64,000 nt of DNA, taken from the NCBI RefSeq assembly GCF_900215245.1, contig NZ_LT907842.1, positions 3,596,001 through 3,660,000 of the forward strand, in the 5' to 3' direction. Source of the stretch: Pseudomonas fluorescens. GTDB taxonomy: Bacteria; Pseudomonadota; Gammaproteobacteria; Pseudomonadales; Pseudomonadaceae. The position numbers and the translations under genes were made by a program. Below the pieces are notes generated by a model. The model saw nothing but the letters and a program-made list of their open reading frames with translations. It was not told the origin of the DNA and made no database searches. Shown here piece after piece: positions 17,645-27,451 of the stretch. Within the stretch, counting starts at the first letter, position 1. Every line of letters starts with the position of its first letter.

Positions 17645-18507
17645 GCCATTACGAGATCGACCTCGGTGAAGGTGATGCCGGCTTCGTTCTCGGTGAAGGT
17701 CCGGTCGGGATCCTGTTGATCCACGGCCTGACCGGCACCCCGACGGAATTGCGTCAAGTTGCCAAAGGGTTGGCCAAGGCGGGTAACTGCACAGTGTACG
17801 TGCCGACCCTGGCCGGGCATTGCGGCGACAACAGTGACCTGCAGGCCACCGGTTGGCTGGATTGGTACGAAGGCGTGCGCAAGACCTTTGCCCAGGTCAA
17901 GCAACGCCACGCGCAAGTGTTTGTCGGTGGCTTGTCCATGGGCGCGGTGATGTCGATGTACGTGGCTGCCGAGCACCCTGGGCAAGTCGCCGGGCTGTTG
18001 ATGTATTCCACGACCTTGAAGTACGACGGCTGGAGTATCAACAAGCTGGCGTTCCTGACGCCGTTGCTGATGAAAATTCCATTCGGCGTGCACATCTGCC
18101 GCTTCGAAGAGAAGCCGCCTTACGGCATCAAGAACGAGCGCCTGCGGGCTATCGTCGAGCGTCAGATGAAGGAAGGCGAAAGCAGCGAGGCCGGTTTGCT
18201 GACCATGGAAGGCATCACGGTGCGCGAGTTGCATCGGATGAATGCCGTGGTCAAGAAACGCATGCCTGAGGTCAAAGTGCCGGCACTGGTGTTGCACTCC
18301 ATCGAGGACGACATCACCAGCCGCTGGAACGCCGATTACGTGGAGCGCCACCTGGGCGGGCCCGTCACCAAGATCCTGCTGGACAACTGTTACCACATGA
18401 TCACCGTCGATCTGCAATACCGTCGGGTGATTGAGTTGAGCGCTGAGTTTGTCGAGCAACACGCCGCTACTGCCCAGGTGTCCGAAGACTACCGACAGCG
18501 TGCCTAA
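17641..18507 (+). CDS. Alpha/beta hydrolase, carboxylesterase/monoglyceride-lipase type
   Basis: 288 residues, cytoplasmic. Motifs: ILLIHGLTGTPTELR (oxyanion loop), GGLSMGAV with nucleophile Ser99, acid loop HSIEDDITS and DNCYHMIT with the catalytic His. The layout is that of Est30-type carboxylesterases. The start is GTG, overlapping the aminotransferase stop (GTGA). The acyl or ester substrate is unknown; its place between an aminotransferase and a BioF2-like transferase hints at building or remodelling an acylated amine. Confidence 0.82.
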   Translation: MSHYEIDLGEGDAGFVLGEGPVGILLIHGLTGTPTELRQVAKGLAKAGNCTVYVPTLAGHCGDNSDLQATGWLDWYEGVRKTFAQVKQRHAQVFVGGLSMGAVMSMYVAAEHPGQVAGLLMYSTTLKYDGWSINKLAFLTPLLMKIPFGVHICRFEEKPPYGIKNERLRAIVERQMKEGESSEAGLLTMEGITVRELHRMNAVVKKRMPEVKVPALVLHSIEDDITSRWNADYVERHLGGPVTKILLDNCYHMITVDLQYRRVIELSAEFVEQHAATAQVSEDYRQRA

Positions 18508-18522
18508 GCTTAAGGACAAGAC

Positions 18523-19647
18523 GTGATCACCGCCCAAGCCTTCTCGACTATCCGGGCCATCCAGCGCAGTGCCTGGAACGACTGTTTTCCCGGGGCCCTG
18601 GAGGATTGGGACTTTTACGTTGCTGTGGAAAACGCCGCTATCGATGATTTCAGGTGGCGTTACCTGGCTGTTTACGACGATGAAACGCTGGTGGCGGTTG
18701 CCGCCGCGTTCATCACTTATTATCGCCTCGACACCACGGTGTCGGGTGCAGGCAAGCGCTTTACCGAGCGCCTGGAGCGACTGTGGCCGGGTGTTTTGCG
18801 CCTGGAGTTGTATGCCATCGGCTCGCCGGTGGCCGAGCGTTGCGACGCAGGCATGGCCAGCCATGTTGCCGAGGCGCAGCGCCCGTTGTTGATCAAGCAC
18901 CTGCTGAAGGCTGCGCGCCAGGACGCCAACGCGTTCGGGATTGGCCTGGTGGCGGTCAAGGACGTGCCGACCAACGACCCGTGCTGGGCTGACAGTTGCC
19001 GCTTGGCAGGTTTTCAGAGCATGCCGAGTTTGCCCAGCGGGTTGTTGACGGTGCCTTACGGCTCAGTGGACGCCTACCTGGGCTCGCTGTGCAAGGCCAC
19101 CCGCAAGGACTTGCGCCGCAAACTGCGGGCGCCGGGCCCGCGGGTAGAGTGGCGGCACAACATTGATGATGTGTTACCTGAGGTGATGCGCCTGTACGAA
19201 GACACGCTCAATCGCGCGGACTTGCAGTTCGAGCGCCTGCCGGCGAGTTACTTCACCGGCATCCTTGAACGGTTGGAAGGCCGCGCGGTTTGTGCGCTTT
19301 ATTGGGTGGACGAGCACCTGGTGGCGTTCAACCTGATCCTGTTGGACCAGCACCGTTTGATCGACAAGTTTTTCGGGCATGACCGCGAGTTCAGCCGGGA
19401 GTACAACCTGTATTTCAGAAGTTGGCTGACCAATGTCGGCTATTGTATTCAACACAATATTCCGGTTTACGAGTGCGGTCAGGAGGGGTACGCCAGTAAG
19501 CTGCGCCTGGGTTGCGAGTTCCGCGGCAACAGCATGTTCTTCCGCCACCGTAACCGGCTGCTCAATGGCCTGCTCAAACTCGTTAAAATGTATATAAGAC
19601 CGGACCGATCCGACCCTGCCATGGCTGCTGCGATAAGCGAAACCTGA
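18523..19647 (+). CDS. BioF2-like GNAT acyltransferase
   Basis: 374 residues, resembling the peptidogalycan/BioF2-type double-GNAT family (COG3146-like). The second half has the family pattern: CKATRKDLRRKLRAPG, VMRLYEDTLNRADLQFERLP and a final YNLYFRSWLTNVGYCIQ-xxx-YECGQEGYASKLRLG region. Relatives are FemX-like aminoacyl or acyl transferases acting on envelope precursors. The start is GTG after AAGGACAAG. The stop TGA overlaps the kinase ATG. Confidence 0.72.
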   Translation: MITAQAFSTIRAIQRSAWNDCFPGALEDWDFYVAVENAAIDDFRWRYLAVYDDETLVAVAAAFITYYRLDTTVSGAGKRFTERLERLWPGVLRLELYAIGSPVAERCDAGMASHVAEAQRPLLIKHLLKAARQDANAFGIGLVAVKDVPTNDPCWADSCRLAGFQSMPSLPSGLLTVPYGSVDAYLGSLCKATRKDLRRKLRAPGPRVEWRHNIDDVLPEVMRLYEDTLNRADLQFERLPASYFTGILERLEGRAVCALYWVDEHLVAFNLILLDQHRLIDKFFGHDREFSREYNLYFRSWLTNVGYCIQHNIPVYECGQEGYASKLRLGCEFRGNSMFFRHRNRLLNGLLKLVKMYIRPDRSDPAMAAAISET

Positions 19648-21425
19648 TGATCACCAAGACCCGCCAGAAAGCCCGCCCCTTTGCCATTTCGCGCTGGAGC
19701 GTCCAGCGCAAGCTGGTGCTGGCGTTCTGGCTGGTCAGCGTCATCCCGACCATGATCGCTGCCGAGTTGGCGGCGACCACGCTGTCGCAGATATTCGACA
19801 GCAACGTGCGTATCTGGCTGCAAGAGTCGACCAAGATCGTCAAGGACGAGATCGGCGACATCCTTCATGACAACGCGCGCATGGCCAAGCTGTTCCTGCG
19901 CTACACGGCTCCGCCGTTGAACAAACAAGCTGCCAAGCATGACCGGCTCACCGCCGATATCGCCGAGGCCACCGACATCGACGTGGTCTCGCTGATTCGT
20001 GTCAGTGACCACAAGATTATGTTCAGCACGGCCCCTGACGATGTCGTCAAGCAGATCAACCTGACCAGCAACGCGGTGTTGCAAACCATCCAGGTGGCCG
20101 GCGTGACGACGGGCCTGGTGGTCTCAACGTTCGAAACCACCCAAGAGGGCGTCGACTACGTGCTGTTGGTGGCCACGTACCTGGACAGCAGCTTCCTCAC
20201 CAGCGTGGCCGATGTGCACTCCCTCGACCTGCGCCTGTACCTGGCCAACCCCGCGGGTTTTTCCGAGATATTCTCGACTCAGCGTTTCGAAAATCACCCT
20301 TCGCGCATCCCGAAGAATGTCGAAACGGCTATGCGCAGCACCAAGCAGCCGAGCGAGCAGTTCACCAATAATTACAGCGGCCTGTATTGGCCCATCTTCA
20401 ACGACGCCGGCGACTTGCAAGGCGTGATCTTCAGCGGCCTGCTGCGTCATACCAGCCTGGTTGGGCTGGTGAATCAGAGCAATTTGTTCGTGCTGATATT
20501 CCTGCTGAGTTCGGCGTTGTCCCTGGGCGCCGGCGTACTGGTGTCACGGCGCCTGACCAAGCCTTTGCGGGACTTGTCCCAAGGCGTCGACGCGGTGATC
20601 TCGGGCGATTACGAACATCGCGTATTGGTCAGCGGCGGCGATGAGCTGGCGCAGTTGAGCAGCACCTTCAACCACATGACCGAGCGGCTGGGCGAGCTGC
20701 ACTACCTTGAGGCCCAGTTACGCCGCCGTGATCGGCTGCATGCGCTGGGCGAAGTCGCGATGGGCCTGGCTCACGAAATCCGCAACCCGTTGGGCATCAT
20801 CAAGACCGCCACCCAGCTGCTGCACCGTCGCGTCGACCTGCCGGAAACCGACAAGCGCCACCTGGAATACGTGATCAGCGAAGTCAGCCGCATCAACGAC
20901 CTGATCACCGAGTTTCTCGACTTCGCCAAACCCAACCCGCCCCTGCGGGTGTTGCAGGCGGCGCGTCCGGTGGTGGAAGAAATCCTTGGCTTCTGCAGCC
21001 CGGAGCTGGCGACCCATAACATTGATGCGAAAATCGATGATCAGGCCCCCGGCGCGACTATCTATGCCGATGCCAAGCAGCTGAAGCAGGCCTGCCTCAA
21101 CCTGATTCTCAACGCCATTGATGCGATGCCCGACGGCGGGCGCCTGACCTTGGGCATTCGCAGCGCGGGAGGCAACACGGTGATTAGCATCGCCGACACC
21201 GGCCAGGGCATTCCGGCGGATATGATCGAGCGGATCTTCACACCGTTCGTCACCACCAAGGCCTCGGGCACGGGCCTGGGCCTGGCCAAAGTCTATTCGA
21301 TCATGGAAAGTCACGACGGCAGCATCGAATGTGCCAGTGAGAAAGATGCCGGCGCCACCTTCAGCCTGTACATTCCGGCCCACGGTGAAGACGACGGCGA
21401 CGATGAGGAAGGTCATGACGCATAA
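19647..21425 (+). CDS. Sensor histidine kinase of the six-gene operon
   Basis: 592 residues: TM1 ([23 protein letters not shown]), a ~220-residue periplasmic sensor region, TM2 ([20 protein letters not shown]), HAMP ([27 protein letters not shown]), H-box [18 protein letters not shown]-box [14 protein letters not shown], and G boxes [18 protein letters not shown] and [12 protein letters not shown]. This is the NtrB/AtoS-like class that pairs with sigma-54 activators. It overlaps the activator gene by 11 bp. The ligand is unknown. Confidence 0.88.
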   Translation: MITKTRQKARPFAISRWSVQRKLVLAFWLVSVIPTMIAAELAATTLSQIFDSNVRIWLQESTKIVKDEIGDILHDNARMAKLFLRYTAPPLNKQAAKHDRLTADIAEATDIDVVSLIRVSDHKIMFSTAPDDVVKQINLTSNAVLQTIQVAGVTTGLVVSTFETTQEGVDYVLLVATYLDSSFLTSVADVHSLDLRLYLANPAGFSEIFSTQRFENHPSRIPKNVETAMRSTKQPSEQFTNNYSGLYWPIFNDAGDLQGVIFSGLLRHTSLVGLVNQSNLFVLIFLLSSALSLGAGVLVSRRLTKPLRDLSQGVDAVISGDYEHRVLVSGGDELAQLSSTFNHMTERLGELHYLEAQLRRRDRLHALGEVAMGLAHEIRNPLGIIKTATQLLHRRVDLPETDKRHLEYVISEVSRINDLITEFLDFAKPNPPLRVLQAARPVVEEILGFCSPELATHNIDAKIDDQAPGATIYADAKQLKQACLNLILNAIDAMPDGGRLTLGIRSAGGNTVISIADTGQGIPADMIERIFTPFVTTKASGTGLGLAKVYSIMESHDGSIECASEKDAGATFSLYIPAHGEDDGDDEEGHDA

Positions 21426-22812
21426 CGTATTGGTAGTCGACGACGAGCCCAAGCTCTGCGACTTGCTGTCGTCGGCATTGAGCCAGAACGGCATTCAGGT
21501 ATTCACCGCAAGCAACGGCCTGCACGCGCTGAAGGTGCTGGAACAGGAAGACATCGACCTGGTGATCAGCGACTGGCGCATGCCGGGCATGGACGGGCCG
21601 GCGCTGTTGGCCGAGATCAAGCTGCGTTTCCCTGAGCTGCCGGTGATCGTGATGACCGCCTACAGCACGGTGAAAAACGCGGTGCAGTCGATGCGCAATG
21701 GCGCCTATGACTATATTGCCAAGCCGTTCGATATCGATGAGCTGGACATCACCGTAGCCAAGGCCCTGCAGTTTCGCGACATCATGCGCGATAACGCACG
21801 CTTGCGCGCCGAGCTTGACCATCATGCGCAGTTTGACAGCCTGGTAGGCGACAGCCCGGCGTTTCGCGAGGTGCTGCATGCCATCGATTCAGTGCGTGAC
21901 AGCAACGCAACCATCCTGCTGACCGGCGAAAGCGGCACCGGCAAGGAAATGGTTGCCCGTGCCATCCACAAACACGGCAGCCGTGCCGACAAACCGTTCG
22001 TGGCGGTCAACTGCGCGGCCATCCCCGAAGGGCTGCTCGAAAGCGAAATGTTCGGCCATCGCAAAGGCGCGTTTACCGGCGCCGTGGCGGATCGGGTCGG
22101 GCGCTTTATGCAGGCCGACAAGGGCACGCTGTTTTTGGATGAAGTGGGCGATATGCCCCTGGCGTTGCAGGCCAAGATTCTGCGTGCCTTGCAGGAGCGA
22201 GTGATCGAGCCGGTGGGCGACCCGCGCGAGCGCAAGGTGGATGTGCGGGTAATCGCCGCCACCAACAAAAACCTGCTGGATGCGGTGGCCAATAAAGAGT
22301 TTCGTGAAGACCTGTATTACCGCCTCAACGTGTTCCCGATCCCATTGCCGGCCCTGCGCGAACGCGCTGAAGACATCGTGCCCCTGGCCCGACACTTCGC
22401 CCAGACCCTGAGCGCGACCGCCGGTAAACGCATCACCGGCTTCAGCCCCGAGGCGTTGCAGGCCATGGCCGCTTACCACTGGCCGGGCAATATTCGCGAG
22501 CTGCAAAACTGTGTGGAGCGGGCGACCATCGTGGCAGCCAAGCCGGTGATCGAAGACATCGACCTGCCGGCCTACCTGTTTGCGTCCAAGCCTGCCGAGG
22601 ACGGTGTCACGGCGCTGCTGGGTGACACACCGGGTGTGCCTGCCGATCTGGATGCGGCGCTGGCTGAGGTGGAGAAAACCTACATCATGGCGGCGTTGAA
22701 TGAGAGCAACGGCGTGCAGGCGGCGGCGGCGGCGAAGATCGGGATTTCCGAGAGAAGTTTCTGGTATCGGCTGAAGAAGCTGGGGATTCAGGTCGACAAG
22801 ATCGTGCGCTGA
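21415..22812 (+). CDS. NtrC-type sigma-54 response regulator
   Basis: 465 residues. Receiver with Asp53 (ISDWRMPGMDG) and KPFD; AAA+ domain with Walker A GESGTGKE, the sigma-54 contact loop GAFTGA, Walker B GTLFLDEVGDM and the R-finger region; C-terminal Fis-type helix-turn-helix (NGVQAAAAAKIGISERSFWYRLKKLG). ATG at 21415 follows GAGGAAGG and overlaps the kinase gene. It is the last gene of the operon whose promoter at 15479 is itself sigma-54 dependent. Confidence 0.9.
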   Translation: MTHNVLVVDDEPKLCDLLSSALSQNGIQVFTASNGLHALKVLEQEDIDLVISDWRMPGMDGPALLAEIKLRFPELPVIVMTAYSTVKNAVQSMRNGAYDYIAKPFDIDELDITVAKALQFRDIMRDNARLRAELDHHAQFDSLVGDSPAFREVLHAIDSVRDSNATILLTGESGTGKEMVARAIHKHGSRADKPFVAVNCAAIPEGLLESEMFGHRKGAFTGAVADRVGRFMQADKGTLFLDEVGDMPLALQAKILRALQERVIEPVGDPRERKVDVRVIAATNKNLLDAVANKEFREDLYYRLNVFPIPLPALRERAEDIVPLARHFAQTLSATAGKRITGFSPEALQAMAAYHWPGNIRELQNCVERATIVAAKPVIEDIDLPAYLFASKPAEDGVTALLGDTPGVPADLDAALAEVEKTYIMAALNESNGVQAAAAAKIGISERSFWYRLKKLGIQVDKIVR

Positions 22813-22840
22813 TCTCCCAGGCACACATCATTGCTCTAAA

Positions 22841-22929
22841 TGTGGGAGCTGGCTTGCCTGCGATTGCGGTGTATCAGTCATCAGATCTGGTGCAGACATA
22901 CCGCCATCGCAGGCAAGCCAGCTCCCACA
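22841..22929. repeat. REPIN (inverted REP pair)
   Basis: TGTGGGAGCTGGCTTGCCTG and its exact inverted partner CAGGCAAGCCAGCTCCCACA flank a ~49-bp loop. It lies between the convergent sigma-54 regulator and glpM genes and would fold into a long hairpin in RNA from either side. Confidence 0.88.
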
Positions 22930-22945
22930 TGTTTACCCAGTTGGG

Positions 22946-23284
22946 TCAGGTGTGGACGCGCACCCACACACTCACCAATACCGTCGCCGCCATCAACCAC
23001 GCCACCGCCGCCACGGCGAGTGACGCCTCCAGGCGCATGCGGTCGACCATCACATACAGCGTCGCCAAATACACAAAATACGGAATGATCGACCACATCC
23101 CAAACAGGATCGTGGTCTTCAGGTCGTCCACCGAACGGCCCTTGCCGACGATGTAATGCGCAATCAACGCAAAGGTCGGAAACAGCGGCACCAGCCCTGC
23201 GATGTAATAGTTCTTGGTCTTGGCCAGTGCAGCCAGGATCAACACCACCGCCGCGCCCAGGGCGGCTTTCAAAAACAGATCCAC
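22946..23284 (-). CDS. glpM: GlpM family membrane protein
   Basis: 112 residues with four hydrophobic segments. The stretch AKTKNYYIAGLVPLFPTFALIAHYIVG is characteristic of GlpM, a small membrane protein linked to alginate production in P. aeruginosa. The start is GTG, supported by AAGGAG 6 bp upstream. The ribosome site overlaps the aauR stop, so it is read as the last gene of the aau operon. In P. aeruginosa glpM is beside glpD; here it lies 7 kb away. Confidence 0.85.
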   Translation of the reverse strand: MDLFLKAALGAAVVLILAALAKTKNYYIAGLVPLFPTFALIAHYIVGKGRSVDDLKTTILFGMWSIIPYFVYLATLYVMVDRMRLEASLAVAAVAWLMAATVLVSVWVRVHT

Positions 23285-23294
23285 ACTGTGCTCC

Positions 23295-24644
23295 TTAGTG
23301 GCTCAAGCCGTATTTCTTGACCTTGTCGAACAGGGTGGTCTTGGCCATTCCCAGCTCCTGGCTGGCTTGGGTCAGGTTGCCACCGCTGCGTTGCAGGGCG
23401 TCATTGAGCAGGTTGCGTTCGAAGGCTTCGACCGCCTCGGTAAAGGCCAGGCCATGGTTGCTGGTGCCGTTGCCGCTTTTCTTGAAGGCGGGCAAGCCCA
23501 GGGCGAAGCGTTCGGCGACGTTGCGCAGTTCCCGCACGTTGCCGGGCCAATCGTGGCTCATCAGGCTCGACACCGTCTGGTTGTCCAGTTCCGGCACGCT
23601 GCGATCAAAGCGCAGCGACGACTGCTGCAGGAAGTGTTCGAACAATTGCAGGATGTCTTCGCGGCGTTCGCGCAGCGGCGGCAGCTCCAGGGTCACTACG
23701 TTGAGACGGTAGTAAAGGTCACTGCGGAACTGACTGGCGCGGCTCAGCTCGTCGAGGTCGGACTTGGTCGCGGCGATCACCCGGCAATCCACCGCCACGC
23801 TCTGGTTCGAACCGAGGCGTTCGAGGGTGCGTTCCTGCAGCACCCGCAGCAATTTGATCTGCAGGTTGATCGGCATGCTTTCCACTTCATCGAGGAACAG
23901 CGTGCCTTCGTGGGCGTGCTCGATCTTGCCGATGCGGCGTTTGCCCGCGCCGGTAAAGGCGTTGGCTTCGTGGCCGAAAATCTCGCTTTCGAACAGGTTC
24001 TCCGGCAGGCCACCGCAGTTCAAGGCGACGAACTGGTGGGAATGGCGCCGGCTGAAATCATGCAGGCAGCGTGCGACCAATTCCTTGCCGGTGCCGGTCT
24101 CACCTTCGATCAACACGTTGGCGGAGGTGTCGGCGACGTTGGCGATCAGCTCGCGCAGCGTCTGCATCGCCGGTGAGCGGCCGATGATGCGCCCTTCCAG
24201 GGAGTCGCGCTCAGCCAGCTGGCGGCGCAGCGACCACACCTCGCGCGCCAGCCCGCGTTGTTCCAGGGCGCGGCGTGCCACGTCGACCAGGCGCTCGGGT
24301 GAGAAGGGTTTCTCCATGAAGTCATAGGCGCCGTTGCGCATGGCACCGACGGCCATCGAGATATCGCCATGGCCGGTGATCAGCACCACCGGCAGGCTTT
24401 TGTCCAAGGCCTTGAGGCGGGTCAACAGCTCCAGGCCGTCGATGCCCGGCAGGCGAATATCGCTGATGACGATACCGGCAAAGTTTTCCCCGATGCGCTT
24501 GAGGGCCTCTTCGGCACTGCCGACGCCCACACTGGGAATGTCTTCCAGCGCCAGGGCTTGCTGGCAGCCGAGCAGCACATGGGGGTCGTCTTCGACGATC
24601 AGAACGGTGAGGTCGTCTTTAGAGGCAGTAGCGTCTGTATTCAT
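23295..24644 (-). CDS. aauR: AauR, sigma-54 response regulator for acidic amino-acid uptake
   Basis: 449 residues, DctD/AauR type. Receiver with Asp62 (VISDIRLPGIDG) and KPFSPER; AAA+ domain with Walker A GETGTGKE, Walker B GTLFLDEVESMP; Fis-type HTH at the C-terminus (GNLTQASQELGMAKTTLFDKVKKYG). The sigma-54 contact loop reads NAFTGA, with Asn in place of the first Gly of GAFTGA. The aat transport genes downstream of the kinase identify the pair. Its ATG overlaps the aauS stop. Confidence 0.9.
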   Translation of the reverse strand: MNTDATASKDDLTVLIVEDDPHVLLGCQQALALEDIPSVGVGSAEEALKRIGENFAGIVISDIRLPGIDGLELLTRLKALDKSLPVVLITGHGDISMAVGAMRNGAYDFMEKPFSPERLVDVARRALEQRGLAREVWSLRRQLAERDSLEGRIIGRSPAMQTLRELIANVADTSANVLIEGETGTGKELVARCLHDFSRRHSHQFVALNCGGLPENLFESEIFGHEANAFTGAGKRRIGKIEHAHEGTLFLDEVESMPINLQIKLLRVLQERTLERLGSNQSVAVDCRVIAATKSDLDELSRASQFRSDLYYRLNVVTLELPPLRERREDILQLFEHFLQQSSLRFDRSVPELDNQTVSSLMSHDWPGNVRELRNVAERFALGLPAFKKSGNGTSNHGLAFTEAVEAFERNLLNDALQRSGGNLTQASQELGMAKTTLFDKVKKYGLSH

Positions 24645-26545
24645 GTCGACTCAGCTTTTTGGGTGCCTGCCAGCGGCAGGCACAAGACAAAGGCCGTACC
24701 ACCGGTGGCCGGGTGTTCCACGGCAAGGGTGCCGCCCGTCGCCGCCGCGAGGCTGGCGGAAAGCGTCAGGCCCAGCCCCAGGCCTTGCTCGCCGGGTTTG
24801 GTGGTGAAGAACGGTTCGAATAGATGTTTGCGGGTTTCGGGGTCGATGCCATGGCCATTGTCGCGCACATGCAAGCGGTACTTGCCGTCGGCGCTGTGGC
24901 CGTCCAGCCACAGTTCGGGCGTGGGCTGCGCTTGCATCGCGTCCAGGGCGTTACCGATCAGGTTGACCAGAATTTGCTCCAGGCGTGTCTGGTCGATCTG
25001 CAATTGGGCGTTGCTGAAGTCGCGGTGCAGGGTCAACGGCAGGCCATCGAGGCGGGCGCCCAGTACCTGGAACGCGGCGTCCACGGCTTTGCCGAGGTTG
25101 GCTTCGCCCTGGTCATCGCCACGCCGGGCAAACGAGCGCAGGCTGGCGGTGATGCGGCCCATGCGGTCGATCAGTTCGTTGATGGTCTTGAGGTTGGCGC
25201 TGGCGGTGTCCAGCGCGCCACGCTCCAGGAAGCGCACGGTGTTGCCCGACAGGGTACGCAGCGCTGCCAGTGGCTGGTTCAACTCATGGGCAATGCTGGT
25301 CGACATCTGGCCGATGGCGGCGAGTTTGCCGGCCTGGACCAATTCATCCTGGGCGTGGCGCAGGGTCTCTTCGGCCTGGCGCCGTTCGCGAATCTGGCCC
25401 TTGAGCCGTTCGTTGCTGGCGCGCAGGTCGGCAGTGCGTTCGGCAATCCGACGCTCCAGCTGGCTGTTGGCTTCCTGCAAGGCTTCGCGCGCGGCAAGGC
25501 GGGTGGCGATAACCTTGCGGCGCTCGTTCCAGGCAATCAGCAGGAATGCGACCAGGCCAAACGCGACGGCCACCAGAATGCCCTGGTTGATCGCGGCCCG
25601 CCGCAGGTCGTTGAGCGGGGTCAGCAGGGTGAAATTCCACGGTGTATCACTCAGCGGGCGGGTCTGGGCCAGGTAGCTGACTTCATGCTCGTCATTGACC
25701 ACTTCGCTGTTGGCGGGGAAGGTCAGCTTCTCGGTGCCTTCGTTAAGGCGCTCGCGGGCCAGTGGCTCCAGCTCGTTGAGCGTCGCCCAGTAATATTGCA
25801 GGCTGTGCGCCAGGCGTTCCTTGGTGTCATCGCTCAGCGGGCGCACGGCCTTGAGGCGGCGGGCCGGGTCGCTGGAGAGGATGATGATGCCGTTCTCGTC
25901 GCTCACAAAGGCTTCGAGGCGCGCGCGCTGCCAGCGTTCTTCCAGGGCTTCGAGGCGCACTTTGACCACCGCGACGCCAATGATCTTGCCGTGCTCTTCC
26001 AGGCCATGGGCCAGGTAATAGCCGGGTTCGCCGTTGGTGCTGCCAATGCCATAGAAACGGCCGGGCTGGCCGCGCACGGCATTCTGGAAATAGGCACGGA
26101 AGGACAGGTCTTCACCTTGGTAACTGTCGGCATCGCGCCAGTTACTGGTGGCCAATACGCGGCCGGTAGTGTCCATCACGTAGATGGCCCGACTGCGACT
26201 GCGTCGGTTCAGGCCTTCGAGGTAATCGTTGACCGTTTTGCGGGTTTCCTGGTTCGGGTCGGCCAGCAGCTTGGAGACGCTCGACTCCAGCTCCAGGAGG
26301 CTGGGCAGGTAGGTGTATTTGCTCAGCTCGCTTTCGACGGTGCGGGCGTGCAGCTCCAACTGGCGTTCGCCGTTGTCGCTGAGGGTGCGGATGCCATAGT
26401 ACTCACTGACCCAGAAGCCGATATAACCCAAGCCGATCATCAGGGCGATGATCAACGGCGGCAGGAACAGTTGGCGAATCAGGCGTGGTTTCACGGCAAG
26501 TGATGGCGGTGCGGCGCGAAATTGGTTGGGGTCGCATTTCATCAC
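24641..26545 (-). CDS. aauS: AauS, sensor kinase for acidic amino acids
   Basis: 634 residues. TM1 (RQLFLPPLIIALMIGLGYIGFWV), a large periplasmic double-PDC/Cache region as in DctB (SRAIYVMDTTGRVLATSNW, GYYLAHGLEE), TM2 (GILVAVAFGLVAFLLIAW), coiled coil, H-box STSIAHELNQPLAALRT and ATPase boxes DNGHGIDPETRKHLFEPFFTTK and GLGLGLTLS. In P. putida AauS/AauR switches on uptake of glutamate and aspartate. The start offers two ATGs in a row; either is possible. The REPIN at 26590 lies between it and aatP. Confidence 0.9.
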   Translation of the reverse strand: MMKCDPNQFRAAPPSLAVKPRLIRQLFLPPLIIALMIGLGYIGFWVSEYYGIRTLSDNGERQLELHARTVESELSKYTYLPSLLELESSVSKLLADPNQETRKTVNDYLEGLNRRSRSRAIYVMDTTGRVLATSNWRDADSYQGEDLSFRAYFQNAVRGQPGRFYGIGSTNGEPGYYLAHGLEEHGKIIGVAVVKVRLEALEERWQRARLEAFVSDENGIIILSSDPARRLKAVRPLSDDTKERLAHSLQYYWATLNELEPLARERLNEGTEKLTFPANSEVVNDEHEVSYLAQTRPLSDTPWNFTLLTPLNDLRRAAINQGILVAVAFGLVAFLLIAWNERRKVIATRLAAREALQEANSQLERRIAERTADLRASNERLKGQIRERRQAEETLRHAQDELVQAGKLAAIGQMSTSIAHELNQPLAALRTLSGNTVRFLERGALDTASANLKTINELIDRMGRITASLRSFARRGDDQGEANLGKAVDAAFQVLGARLDGLPLTLHRDFSNAQLQIDQTRLEQILVNLIGNALDAMQAQPTPELWLDGHSADGKYRLHVRDNGHGIDPETRKHLFEPFFTTKPGEQGLGLGLTLSASLAAATGGTLAVEHPATGGTAFVLCLPLAGTQKAEST

Positions 26546-26589
26546 AGATGCCTTGGGTCAACCAGAGCTTGCCGGCCTGCTCGGTCCAG

Positions 26590-26679
26590 TGTGGGAGCGG
26601 GCTTGCTCGCGAATGCGGTGTGTCAGTCGCTGAATGTATCGACTGATCCAGCGCATTCGCGAGCAAGCCCGCTCCCACA
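26590..26679. repeat. REPIN (inverted REP pair)
   Basis: TGTGGGAGCGGGCTTGCTCG, then GAATGCG, and the exact inverted CGCATTC and CGAGCAAGCCCGCTCCCACA close a 90-bp element between aatP and aauS. It is nearly identical to the element at 36249. Confidence 0.9.
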
Positions 26680-26716
26680 TTGGCCTTGTTTTTCAGCAGT
26701 GGGAGCTATGTAGGGC

Positions 26717-27451
26717 TTAGTGCTGCAGGATTTTCTCAAGGAAGTGCTGCGCACGTTCGGAGCGGGCGCTGATATCGCCGAAGAATTCCTCTTTCGGGCA
26801 GTCTTCGATGATCTTGCCTGCGTCCATGAAGATCACGCGGTCGGCCACTTTGCGGGCGAAGCCCATTTCGTGGGTCACGCACATCATGGTCATGCCTTCC
26901 TGGGCCAGTTGCACCATCACGTCGAGCACTTCGTTGACCATTTCCGGGTCGAGGGCGGAGGTCGGTTCGTCGAACAGCATAACGATCGGGTCCATGGCCA
27001 GCGCGCGGGCAATCGCCACACGCTGTTGCTGGCCGCCGGACAGTTGGCCCGGGTGCTTGTGGGCGTGTGCCGACAGGCCGACGCGCTCAAGCAGTTGCAG
27101 GCCTTTCTTGGTGGCTTCTTCCTTGCTGCGGCCGAGCACCTTGATCTGCGCGATGGTCAGGTTTTCGGTGATGGTCAGGTGCGGGAACAGTTCGAAGTGC
27201 TGGAACACCATGCCGACGCGTGAGCGCAGTTTTGGCAGGTTGGTCTTCGGGTCGGCGATCGACGTGCCATCGACCACGATGTCGCCTTTCTGGAACGGTT
27301 CCAGCGCGTTGACGCATTTGATCAGGGTGGATTTGCCCGAACCCGATGGCCCGCACACCACGATCACTTCGCCTTTTTTAACCTCGGTGCTGCAATCGGT
27401 CAGCACCTGGAAGTCGCCATACCACTTGTTGATATTCTTGATAGAGATCAT
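26717..27451 (-). CDS. aatP: Glutamate/aspartate ABC transporter ATPase
   Basis: 244 residues, the polar amino-acid ABC ATPase class (GlnQ/GltL). Walker [11 protein letters not shown]-loop QHFELFPH, signature LSGGQQQR, Walker [13 protein letters not shown] and the switch His in VTHEMG. It energises the AatM/AatQ permease. Its ATG overlaps the aatM stop by 4 bp. Confidence 0.93.
   Translation of the reverse strand: MISIKNINKWYGDFQVLTDCSTEVKKGEVIVVCGPSGSGKSTLIKCVNALEPFQKGDIVVDGTSIADPKTNLPKLRSRVGMVFQHFELFPHLTITENLTIAQIKVLGRSKEEATKKGLQLLERVGLSAHAHKHPGQLSGGQQQRVAIARALAMDPIVMLFDEPTSALDPEMVNEVLDVMVQLAQEGMTMMCVTHEMGFARKVADRVIFMDAGKIIEDCPKEEFFGDISARSERAQHFLEKILQH

Noticed and set aside
16217..18900. 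Long minus-strand frames opposite the aminotransferase and hydrolase
   Set aside because: Shadow frames in high-GC DNA; the plus-strand genes have intact catalytic motifs and coupled starts.
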